From: CAIWAH01 sp043755815
Lineage (GTDB): Bacteria > Verrucomicrobiota > Verrucomicrobiia > Limisphaerales > UBA9464
Reading direction: 5' to 3'
NCBI GenBank assembly: GCA_043755815.1
Contig: JAYUSF010000035.1
Coordinates: 1-26,291 of the forward strand
DNA length: 26,291 nucleotides
Made by a program: the position numbers and the translations under genes. Below the pieces are notes generated by a model. It was not told where the DNA came from. It searched no databases and worked only from the letters and a program-made list of their open reading frames with translations. Within the stretch, counting starts at the first letter, position 1; each line of letters opens with the position of its first letter. Below, in pieces: positions 15,903-22,943 of the stretch.

Positions 15903-17132
15903 ATGACTGCCGCCGACCGCACCCGCCTCACCTTTCGCCGCGACTGCTGGCGGATGCTGGCGGTCGGCGTGCTGGAATCGGCCGGGCACACCTTCCTGCT
16001 GCTGATCGCCGTGCTGCATTTTCAGGCGGGCGCAATCCCCAAGGCGCTGATTGCTGCCGGGGGCAGCGTCGGCCTGCTGTTCTCGCCGGTCGTGGTGCAC
16101 TTGGTCGCCCGATGGCGTTGGCCGACGACCCGCGGGGCGTCCCGCCTCCTCCTGCTTGGTGCCGCTGCCTGTGTGGTCGCCGCGGCGTTCAACCGGATCG
16201 AGGTCTTCGTGCCGGCCTGTGTGCTCGCGATGACGGTCGGCTCGGCCATCGTGCCCCTGATGACCCAAGTCTATCAGGACAACTACCCGTCGGAGGAACG
16301 GGGCAAGCTCTACGCCCGCACGTTTTCGCTGCGGATTCTTGGCGCCATGCTGTTCGCCTGGCTGGGTGGCAAGTTCCTTGATTGGCGGCCGGATTGGTTC
16401 CCTGTTTTGCTGTTGGTCTTCGCTGCCGCCTTCGTCGTGGCCGCCATTGCGATCGGTGGGATTCCCTCGCAACCATTGCAGGACTCAGGCAGCGCCCATC
16501 CGCTGCACGCGCTAAAATATGTGCGTTCGGACCGGGTGTTCCGACACACGCTGATCGTCTGGATGTTCATGGGTTTCGCCAACCTGATGATGCTGCCCAT
16601 GCGGGTGGAATACCTCGGCAACCCCAAACACGGGCTCGGGCTGTCCGCCGCCAGCATTGGTCTGCTGACGGGCGTCATTCCGAACCTCGCCCGGCTCATC
16701 ATGAACCCGGTTTGGGGCTGGCTGTTCGACCGCATGAATTTCTTCGGCCTGCGCTTCACCTTGAACTTGGGTTTCGCTCTGGGCATCGCGGCTTTCTTCA
16801 CCAGCAACTCCTGGCCGGGGCTGATTGTCGGGGCGGTGATCTACGGCATCTCCAATGCCGGCGGTGACCTCGCGTGGGGCCTGTGGGTGACGAAGGTCGC
16901 GTCACCCGAGCGTGTGGCTGACTACATGAGCGTCCACACGTTTCTGACGGGCATCCGCGGCGTGCTGGCGCCGATCATTGGTTTTCAACTGCTGCAACAC
17001 TTCGCGCCCACGTCCCTCGGCTGGTTCAATGCGGCGCTCATCGCGGTCGCGACACTCATGCTGATTCCCGAGATCCGTCGCACCGTGGGCTTGCGTCGCG
17101 GCCAGTTGCTGACCGAAGAGGTTACGGACTGA
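15903..17132 (+). CDS. MFS-type transporter
   Basis: About 409 aa from the ATG at 15903 (MTAADRTRLTFRRDC); in-frame starts at 15870 and 15792 would lengthen a hydrophilic N-terminus. About 12 hydrophobic segments are visible, beginning with VLESAGHTFLLLIAVLHF and ending near ALIAVATLMLIPEI. The loop SEERGKLYARTFSLRILG after the first four or five helices, and LARLIMNPVWGWLFDRMNF in the second half (a motif-A-like GxxxDR loop), fit the major facilitator superfamily. The substrate cannot be told. It is convergent with the kinase gene, with 126 nt between them in which no clear terminator was seen. Confidence 0.8.
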   Translation: MTAADRTRLTFRRDCWRMLAVGVLESAGHTFLLLIAVLHFQAGAIPKALIAAGGSVGLLFSPVVVHLVARWRWPTTRGASRLLLLGAAACVVAAAFNRIEVFVPACVLAMTVGSAIVPLMTQVYQDNYPSEERGKLYARTFSLRILGAMLFAWLGGKFLDWRPDWFPVLLLVFAAAFVVAAIAIGGIPSQPLQDSGSAHPLHALKYVRSDRVFRHTLIVWMFMGFANLMMLPMRVEYLGNPKHGLGLSAASIGLLTGVIPNLARLIMNPVWGWLFDRMNFFGLRFTLNLGFALGIAAFFTSNSWPGLIVGAVIYGISNAGGDLAWGLWVTKVASPERVADYMSVHTFLTGIRGVLAPIIGFQLLQHFAPTSLGWFNAALIAVATLMLIPEIRRTVGLRRGQLLTEEVTD

Positions 17133-17258
17133 ATCGCCGGCGCTCTCGTGTTTCCCTTCATCAATGCACAATTGTCGTTTCAGCCTCCCGCGGCTACAGC
17201 TAGAGCAGACTTGATCTGACCTCTGCCAAACACGGTGGCCACCGCTGCATAGGAAGGA

Positions 17259-19748
17259 TCAAGGCTCGAAGGACAGCCTCAGCTTTTCCAACTCGGCAAC
17301 ATCGGCTTCGGTCAGTGTAAGCCATTGGGTGTTGGTGCCTAGGCCGCCGCGATACGAGTAAACGACCCGGATCATGCCACGACTCCTATCGTTCATTCGG
17401 CCCGGCGGGCTGGTCGCATCGATCCGCAGGATTTCCTCGACCATGTCGCGTAAGTTATGGACTTCCCGCTGGCCTACTATCCAAAAGCGATCACCCCGAC
17501 TTAGCTTGCCAATACCGAGCCGACTATGACCGGCCCCAGGGTCAAGGATGACTACCCCGGTGGGTGAACCGAGATCGTAAAGTGCCTGCAGTTCCGGGGT
17601 CATGTCGGCCAACTTCATTCCCAACAGGGCCACAGGCTTTGCAAAGTTCTTCAAAACTACCGGTTCAACTTGAAGGTCCGCCACGGCATCCGTTCCCGAT
17701 AGCCGGATCGTTGTCCGGGCCCGCTGGTCGAATGACAGTGAATGCGCACGCAAGGTGACCTCGCCATCAGGCAACCCGTGAACGACGAACTTGCCATCCG
17801 CATCCGTTCGGGTGTTCCGGGTAGCGGCTTGAATGTCGTCGGGAATGGCTTCGACAACCAGATCGGCTGCAGGTTTGCCGTCGGCTGCTGCCACTCCTCT
17901 GACGGCGCGACCCGATCTCAGGGTGACGTGGAGATTTGTCCGCTCCATGTCTCTAATTGGGTAAATATCCGTGACCACCTGGGTCAGCTTGGAGAGAGCT
18001 CGGAAGGTCAATTGGCCACGAGCGTTCGTTCCCGCGTAACTTAGCGGAAAATCAAAGATCTCGAATTTTCCATCGAGCCCGGTCTTGTCGAAAGACAGAT
18101 ATGCCGTTGATCGTTCATCGCGCATTGTGGCCTCCACGCTGACCTCGGCAACCGGGCGTCCTGCCTCATCCGTAACTCGGCCGCTCACATACTGCGCGGG
18201 CCGCAGTCTGATCATGACCTCCGGCCATTTCTCCGCTGGGAAGGCGATGTTGTGGAACTGAAAGTCGACGGACGTGAATGTGCCGGCCGCTTCCTGATAG
18301 CCGGCGGCAAATGCATTTAGTGATATCTTGGGACTGTGCGGGACCTGGACGGTGAAGCGACCGCTCGCGTCCGTTCGGGTGTCCCACACCCCTTCTCGGA
18401 TGTCGCGGACGCTGCGCATGTCAATTCCGGGAGAGGAGACTCGGACCAGCGCACCCGCAACCCCGTTGCCGGTCTCAAGGGACACCACGACCCCTGAAAC
18501 GGGTCGCATTTCCCTGTTCTGGAATAAATTCGCCGCCGCCCCAGAGTTGTTGTCCGTCGCCTTGTTCCGTTCCACCAATGCCCGTTGTCGTGTTTCCGCG
18601 GAGGCGTAACGCTCGGCTCGTTGCCATTGCCAGACCACCCCGGCGATTCCAGCGGCGGCAATCAGCGTGGCAATCGCCACGGTGATGGCCAGGGCTGGCT
18701 CGCGCCGGCACCAACGCCATATGCGGTTTCCTGCTTTCAAAGGGCGCGCCTGGGTTGGCTCCTTTCTCAGAAACCTGCCCAGGTCGTCGGCCAAGGCCTG
18801 GGCGCTGGAGTAGCGTCGGTCAGGCTCTTTTGTGAGGCATTTGGGACAAACGCTGGCGAGATCTTCCGGGACGACCGGATTGAACAGCCGCGGAGATTTC
18901 GGTTCCTGTTCCGCCACGCTGCGAAACAACTCCGGCAGAGTGTCGCCGACGAATGGCGGCCGCCTGGTCAGCAAATGGAACAGAAGAGCGCCCAGTGAAT
19001 ACACATCCGCCGTTGGCCCCAGGGTTTTCCTGCCGCCGGCCTGCTCGGGAGCCATGTAGGCCGGCGTGCCCAGCATCTGCCCGGTCAGGGTCAGGTCCGT
19101 GGCGCGCGCACCGGCGTCCGCCGGGTCAAAGCGCTTGGCGAGGCCAAAGTCGGTGACGTGCGGTTCGCCAGCCGCGTCCACGATGACGTTCGACGGCTTG
19201 AGGTCGCGGTGCAGCACGCCGCGCTCGTGCGCGTGCTGGAGCGCGTCGGCGAGTTTGGCGACCAGTTCGGCCGCGACCCGCGCGGACAGGGGACCGCCCC
19301 GGGTGAGTTCGCCCAAGTGCCGGCCCGCGATGAACTCCATCGCGAAGTAGGGCCGCCCCGCTGCCTCGCCGATGTCATGCACGCGCACGATGTGCGGATG
19401 CGCCAGCCGCGCCGCCGCCGCGGCCTCGTCCCGGAACCGGTCCACGTCGGCCGACGAGGCGAGCGCGGCGTCGCGGATGACTTTGAGCGCGACTTCGCGG
19501 TCGAGCTTCACCTGCCGCGCGCGGAAGACGACGCCCATGCCGCCACGGCCGACTTCCTCGAGCAGTTCGTAATCGTCCAGGCGGTCGAACACTTCGGCGC
19601 TGGAAGCGAATGGGTCCGCAGGTTCGCCTCCGGGCAGCGACAGCGAGGCGGCGAGGCAGCGGGAACAGCGGCCCGCCAGTTCAGCGGCACCCAACGGCCC
19701 GCCGCAGCGCGGGCAGCAGGCGGGGGAACTGGAGGGGCCGTCGGTCAT
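17259..19748 (-). CDS. Membrane Ser/Thr protein kinase with carboxypeptidase-regulatory-like and PDZ-like outer domains
   Basis: 829 aa. N-terminal zinc-ribbon-like CxxC pairs (C12/C15, C28/C31), then a complete Hanks-type kinase (about 60-330): GRGGMGVV loop, K89 in VALKVI, HRDLKPSN (180-187), DFGLA (200-204), GTPAYMAPEQ (227-236). One transmembrane helix follows (about 352-374). Outside are three beta-rich carboxypeptidase-regulatory-like modules (about 415-515, 520-610, 614-696; for example RTDASGRFTVQVP, RTDADGKFVVHGLP) and a PDZ-like domain (about 704-775, SPTGVVILDPGAG, GDRFWIVGQREV). It probably senses an envelope signal and phosphorylates cytoplasmic targets, perhaps linked to the upstream ECF sigma factor. 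The outer-domain coding part is clearly less GC-rich than the kinase part, which suggests domain fusion. GAGGA lies 4 nt before the ATG. Confidence 0.88.
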   Translation of the reverse strand: MTDGPSSSPACCPRCGGPLGAAELAGRCSRCLAASLSLPGGEPADPFASSAEVFDRLDDYELLEEVGRGGMGVVFRARQVKLDREVALKVIRDAALASSADVDRFRDEAAAAARLAHPHIVRVHDIGEAAGRPYFAMEFIAGRHLGELTRGGPLSARVAAELVAKLADALQHAHERGVLHRDLKPSNVIVDAAGEPHVTDFGLAKRFDPADAGARATDLTLTGQMLGTPAYMAPEQAGGRKTLGPTADVYSLGALLFHLLTRRPPFVGDTLPELFRSVAEQEPKSPRLFNPVVPEDLASVCPKCLTKEPDRRYSSAQALADDLGRFLRKEPTQARPLKAGNRIWRWCRREPALAITVAIATLIAAAGIAGVVWQWQRAERYASAETRQRALVERNKATDNNSGAAANLFQNREMRPVSGVVVSLETGNGVAGALVRVSSPGIDMRSVRDIREGVWDTRTDASGRFTVQVPHSPKISLNAFAAGYQEAAGTFTSVDFQFHNIAFPAEKWPEVMIRLRPAQYVSGRVTDEAGRPVAEVSVEATMRDERSTAYLSFDKTGLDGKFEIFDFPLSYAGTNARGQLTFRALSKLTQVVTDIYPIRDMERTNLHVTLRSGRAVRGVAAADGKPAADLVVEAIPDDIQAATRNTRTDADGKFVVHGLPDGEVTLRAHSLSFDQRARTTIRLSGTDAVADLQVEPVVLKNFAKPVALLGMKLADMTPELQALYDLGSPTGVVILDPGAGHSRLGIGKLSRGDRFWIVGQREVHNLRDMVEEILRIDATSPPGRMNDRSRGMIRVVYSYRGGLGTNTQWLTLTEADVAELEKLRLSFEP

Positions 19749-19752
19749 GTCA

Positions 19753-19757
19753 TCCTC
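19753..19757 (-). promoter_or_regulatory. Shine-Dalgarno of the kinase gene
   Basis: On the minus strand GAGGA lies 4 nt before the ATG at 19748 and supports this start, independent of the upstream RAYT gene. Confidence 0.55.
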
Positions 19758-19833
19758 AGAAGCCGGAAGGGTGGTGAAAGATTACAGGCAACGGATCAAC
19801 CGTTCCAGTTCGCGGTGTCGGGTGCTCCGTTAG

Positions 19834-19891
19834 CACCGGGCTTCAGCCCGGTGTCAGATCGGTCGCGGAAGGAGCAGCCGTTTCAACGGCT
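19834..19891. repeat. REP unit at the 3' end of the RAYT gene
   Basis: Two hairpins in series: CACCGGGC-TTCA-GCCCGGTG (19834-19853, 8-bp perfect stem) and AGCCGT-TTCA-ACGGCT (19876-19891, 6-bp perfect stem), 22 nt apart. The same pair recurs twice on the other side of the RAYT gene. The RAYT stop codon lies in the TTCA loop of the first hairpin. Confidence 0.8.
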
Positions 19892-20334
19892 TTCTCCTCG
19901 TGCCACTTCAATCCATGTCGCTCCACAAACAGTTTGATCTCTTCGGCAAACGACCGGCGACGATGATGCTCGGCCTGATTGTCAATGTAGGCGACCACCT
20001 CTGGCATCAAGGACTCGGAAACGGAGAAGACTCCATAGCCGCGTCCCCAGGCAAATCGCCCGGGCACGAACCGCTGTTCGTTGATCCAATGCGAGGAAGC
20101 GCCCTTGAAAAGTTGGGTGACTTCTTCGACCGAGCGGTCGGTGGGGAGGTCAACCAGGGCGTGAACATGCTCGGCATTGAAGTAGCAGGTCTTGAGGAAG
20201 ACGGACTTGCTCCGCGAATAGTCGTGCAGCCAGGGCGCGCACTTCGTCGCAACGGGTGGAGGCAGCAGAGGCTCGCGGTTCAAGGTGGACCAGACCAGAT
20301 GCAGCCAGATGCGAGAATAAGAGTGGAGGGACAT
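19843..20334 (-). CDS. REP-associated tyrosine transposase (RAYT), IS200/IS605 TnpA-like
   Basis: 163 aa, a Y1 single-strand transposase domain: IWLHLVWSTLNREPLL at the N-terminus, HUH metal motif HVH (H56-V57-H58) in NAEHVHALVDLP, and the catalytic tyrosine Y116 in VVAYIDNQAEHHRR with the following Gln. RAYTs are single-copy domesticated relatives of IS200 transposases that act on REP hairpins. Here REP-type hairpins flank the gene on both sides. The last 16 residues (about 148-163, KAVETAAPSATDLTPG) are encoded by REP DNA, and the TGA stop is in a hairpin loop, so the C-terminus was shaped by the repeat. The gene lies between an ECF sigma gene and a kinase gene, all on the minus strand. No SD is visible. 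Confidence 0.85.
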   Translation of the reverse strand: MSLHSYSRIWLHLVWSTLNREPLLPPPVATKCAPWLHDYSRSKSVFLKTCYFNAEHVHALVDLPTDRSVEEVTQLFKGASSHWINEQRFVPGRFAWGRGYGVFSVSESLMPEVVAYIDNQAEHHRRRSFAEEIKLFVERHGLKWHEEKAVETAAPSATDLTPG

Positions 20335-20639
20335 GGAGGCAGGCTGTCAGAACTTCGGCGCGCTGGGAATGGCTTCATGCTTTGGTTGGCGACCAAGCCA
20401 AGTGGGTGACCGTCTTGGGCAGCCCCGCTGGCCTTGGTTTCCCACCGCCTACGCCGGGCTTCAGTCCGGTAACAGGCACGGACTGGAGGTGCATCCGTTT
20501 TAACGGCTTCCTTGCTTCGGACGGAAAGCCGTTAAAACGGCTGTTCCTCTGCGCGGCACCATTACACCGGGCTGAAGCCCGGTGCTAATGCGAAGGCAGG
20601 ACGGCGAGGGGGGTGATGCGATGCGCCATGCGCCGACTC
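20335..20639. other. 305-nt region between RAYT and ECF sigma genes, holding the BIME
   Basis: The half next to the ECF stop contains the two inverted REP units at 20454-20584. The remaining 119 nt next to the RAYT start shows only a weak hairpin near 20382-20396 and no gene. Confidence 0.55.
20454..20584. repeat. BIME: two REP units in inverted orientation
   Basis: Forward unit: CCGGGC-TTCA-GTCCGG (20454-20469, one G-U pair) then CCGTTTTAACGG (20495-20506). Inverted unit: AGCCGTTAAAACGGCT (20527-20542) then CACCGGGC-TGAA-GCCCGGTG (20565-20584). Together they form an inverted pair like the BIMEs of enterobacteria. The outer hairpin of the second unit is the reverse complement of the one at 19834-19853. 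Confidence 0.8.
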
Positions 20640-21362
20640 TCAGTTCCCCGCCAGCGCGGCCAGCAGTTCGCGGACTTCCGCCTCGACATCCGCGCCGGGG
20701 CCGAGCGTCTCGGCGACCTCGGCCTTGAACAGATCACCGAGCCGACGGCGGAGCCGGAACGCCGTTACGCGCACGGTCTCCCATTTCATGCCGGTCAGTT
20801 TGGCGACCTGCTGGTAATCCTCGTCGGTGGCGTCGGTCAGGCAGGGGGCCAACGCGTCAAACAGGCTGCCGCGACCCCGTGCCTCCTGTTCCTCGCGCAG
20901 GCGCTGAAACGCACGGCCCAGGACCGTTTGCGCCCAACGCCGGGCAAACGCCTTTTCGGGACTTTCGGCGCTAAGGTCGGGACCGCAGAGCGACTCTGCG
21001 TCCTCGAGATCAAGCGAGATGGACTGCTGGACGCCACCCCGCTTGGCCGCCCGGTCGTGCTCGGCCTGCTTGATGATGTGGTTGCGGAGAGCGGCGAGCA
21101 GGAAGGTGCGGAAACGGCCACGGTCGGCGCTCACGCCGGCGAGGTCGTTGCGCGCCAGCAGGCGGGCGAGGAACCCCTGCACGAGATCCTGTGCGTCGGC
21201 GGGGCTCTTGCCGTCCCGACGGACAAAGGCGTAGAGCGGCGGCCAGTAGGCGCGGCAAAGCTGGTCGAGCGCCGCCCCGGAAGCGGTCCCGCCGGCGGCG
21301 AGCACGAGGCTCCACTGGGTGACGGGGAACTGCGCCCCAGTCGCTGGTCCGTCGGGCTTCAC
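20640..21362 (-). CDS. ECF-type RNA polymerase sigma factor
   Basis: About 240 aa from a GTG at 21362, which places FPVTQWSLVL near the N-terminus as usual for this Planctomycete/Verrucomicrobial ECF group; the frame is open further upstream to 21620 but looks non-coding and overlaps the divergent gene. Sigma region 2: ALDQLCRAYWPPLYAFVRR, DAQDLVQGFLARLLARNDL, RGRFRTFLLAALRNHII. Region 4: DEDYQQVAKLTGMKWETVRVTAFRLRRRLGDLF, a helix-turn-helix. Such sigma genes commonly precede Ser/Thr kinase genes in this phylum. Here the kinase follows on the same strand, but a RAYT/REP block now lies between. No anti-sigma gene is adjacent. It diverges from a PEP-CTERM gene with 136 nt between. Confidence 0.87.
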   Translation of the reverse strand: MKPDGPATGAQFPVTQWSLVLAAGGTASGAALDQLCRAYWPPLYAFVRRDGKSPADAQDLVQGFLARLLARNDLAGVSADRGRFRTFLLAALRNHIIKQAEHDRAAKRGGVQQSISLDLEDAESLCGPDLSAESPEKAFARRWAQTVLGRAFQRLREEQEARGRGSLFDALAPCLTDATDEDYQQVAKLTGMKWETVRVTAFRLRRRLGDLFKAEVAETLGPGADVEAEVRELLAALAGN

Positions 21363-21485
21363 TTCGCAGCAGGCTGCGGGAACCGGGAGAGGAAGGGAAG
21401 CCCTGCCCTGGGTGTGGGGCTCGCCGGCGGCGCAGGGAGCGAAGCCGTGTAATCGCGGACGTTGGATCGGGCTTAGATACCTGAC

Positions 21486-21490
21486 AGGAA
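21486..21490 (+). promoter_or_regulatory. Shine-Dalgarno of the PEP-CTERM gene
   Basis: AGGAA lies 8 nt before the ATG at 21499, which is also the start giving a signal peptide. Confidence 0.55.
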
Positions 21491-21498
21491 TCGTCGCC

Positions 21499-22548
21499 AT
21501 GAAAAACCACCTACACTGCGTCACTCGTTTGACCCCGTCATCCCGACCGTTCGCGTTGGCTTGGGCCGTCTTGGTTTGCCCTGCGCTCCAGGCCGAACTC
21601 CAGCCGCCACCCCTGCCCACCGGTGACCTCGATCCGACCTTTTACGTGGGCTATGAACTGCTGACCGGCAGCACTGCGCTGGGGCCGGTTTGGAATCCGC
21701 CGGTTGCATCCGGCGGTTATCTCGCCAGCGAGACGCCCACGGGCCTCTTTCAGACGGTGGTCGGCCCGGCCGGCGAATACTTGGCGGTATCTCAGGCGCG
21801 GGCTGGGTTCGGTGGCTTGGGGGTGGCGTCCAGCGCCGCCGTGTCCGGGTTCTTCAACCTCGCCGGCAGCGGTGCGGTGGTGCAGTCGCCGGACGGACAG
21901 CCCCATTACGGAAGTCTCGCGGAGGTGCTCTGGCATGACAACGTGGTGGGCGGGCTGGACCCGATGACTACGGTGAGCCTGAACCTGCGCCTCGACGGGA
22001 CGGAAACCATCGAGCATTCCGCCACCCACCCGCTTCCGGGCAAGAGTTCATCCTCCGTGCTGGAGACGGGGCTGGCGGTCATTGTGCGCGTGTCCTACAC
22101 GCTGGTGGGCGGACCTTAAACCGTCATCCAGTTTGAGGGCGCCTACGCCCATTCCCGGGGCTCGACCGATCTTTTTCTGGCGACCGGATTGCTGACCGGC
22201 TTTGGCGGCAGCGGCGACTTGGCCATCACGACACCGGAATTCGACGTTCCCACCGGCGTGCCCATGACTGTGAGCCTGGTGTTGGCGTCCGCGGCCGCCG
22301 CCAGCACCACCCAGTTTGACGGGGAAACCGCCCTCGCCGAGATGAATTTCCTCAATACGCTGACTTTCCCTTCGGATGGCCCAATCCTGAATCTCGGTCC
22401 CGGCCTGACCTATGACGCCCCCAGCATGGGCATCGTGGACAACTACCTCGGAGCGGTGCCCGAACCGGGAACCTTCGGGGCCGGGTTGGCGGTGGCCGGC
22501 TGGGTTGCCCATACTTGGGTCTGTCGCCGCCGCCCCGCTTTGCAGTGA
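21499..22548 (+). pseudogene. PEP-CTERM sorting-domain protein with in-frame TAA
   Basis: Starts with a signal peptide (MKNHLHCVTRL, hydrophobic core AWAVLVCPALQA, likely cleavage after LQA). The frame runs 206 codons to a TAA (22117-22119) and then continues in the same frame for about 142 codons to TGA at 22546-22548. The second part ends in a classic PEP-CTERM tail: VPEPGT, a hydrophobic helix (FGAGLAVAGWVAHTWV) and a basic end (CRRRPALQ). The middle of the second part (NFLNTLTFPSDGPILNLG) is typical of PEP-CTERM secreted proteins. PEP-CTERM proteins are processed by an exosortase and go to the outer surface. As written, the stop removes the sorting signal; CAA to TAA is one simple origin. 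The function of the mature domain is unknown. Confidence 0.75.
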
Positions 22549-22592
22549 CGTGGCAAGATTCTACGCGTAGTCAGCAGGCCGAAGTGGTCGGG

Positions 22593-22616
22593 GCGCCGGC
22601 GACTCGTCGCCGGCGC
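22593..22616. terminator. Perfect 11-bp hairpin after the PEP-CTERM gene
   Basis: GCGCCGGCGAC and GTCGCCGGCGC pair perfectly around a 2-nt turn (or 10 bp with a 4-nt loop), 44 nt after the PEP-CTERM stop. Only TTGAG follows, so it may be a terminator or a dispersed GC-rich palindrome. Confidence 0.5.
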
Positions 22617-22845
22617 TTGAGAAGAACTGATCGCGAGCGTCACACAGGCGTCGGAGTGCTTGGAGGGAGCGCTCCGGGCCGGCTGAGAACGACCTGCATG
22701 GGACGCTTGAAACCGAGCAGAAGGCGGTTAAGCGATGCCGATCCATTCCACCCGACCACGTCGTCCGGCGGGTGAGGTGGCGGTTTGGCGGAGGTGAAGC
22801 AAAGGGCCGCTGTAATTGCATCTGTCATTTCCGGCTTAACCCGAT

Positions 22846-22864
22846 GCCGGCCGCCAGGGCCGGC
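22846..22864. promoter_or_regulatory. GC hairpin in the GloVer gene leader
   Basis: GCCGGCC (22846-22852) and GGCCGGC (22858-22864) form a 7-bp all-GC stem, 16 nt before the ATG at 22881. It could influence translation of the leader; the function is not shown. Confidence 0.3.
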
Positions 22865-22880
22865 GAAAATCTGTCCAGAC

Positions 22881-22943
22881 ATGAAATACCCCTCCTCGAT
22901 TCTTAAAGGCTAATTTTGGTGGCTGATCGCCAGCGCCACGCTG
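22881..22943 (+). other. Signal peptide of the GloVer protein, split by in-frame TAA
   Basis: An ATG at 22881 reads MKYPSSILKG, meets TAA at 22911-22913, then continues in the same frame as FWWLIASATL directly into the large downstream frame (LRATAQDG). Joined, it is a textbook signal peptide: basic start, hydrophobic core and a likely A-T-A cleavage site before QDG. The original start of the large gene was therefore almost certainly 22881. Confidence 0.7.

Larger units (their letters stand above)
22549..22880. other. 332-nt intergenic region between the PEP-CTERM and GloVer genes
   Basis: No gene was supported. It contains the 11-bp hairpin at 22593-22616 and a GC hairpin at 22846-22864 just before the ATG at 22881. 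Two minus-strand frames (22561-22821, 22640-22882) are open but have no recognisable features. Confidence 0.5.

Noticed and set aside
19834..20584. CRISPR array
   Set aside because: The repeats are hairpins in both orientations with unequal spacing and only three copies, which fits REP/BIME and not CRISPR.
21363..21620. Upstream extension of the ECF sigma frame, including an ATG at 21500
   Set aside because: The extension overlaps the divergent PEP-CTERM start and has no sigma-factor similarity; the family N-terminus is near the GTG at 21362.
22561..22570. CTACGCGTAG palindrome
   Set aside because: A 10-bp palindrome with no loop and no repeat elsewhere in the window; expected by chance.
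22561..22882. Two overlapping minus-strand frames between the PEP-CTERM and GloVer genes
   Set aside because: No domain, signal or start signal, and one overlaps the GC hairpin. Composition is Arg/Pro-rich as in non-coding frames.
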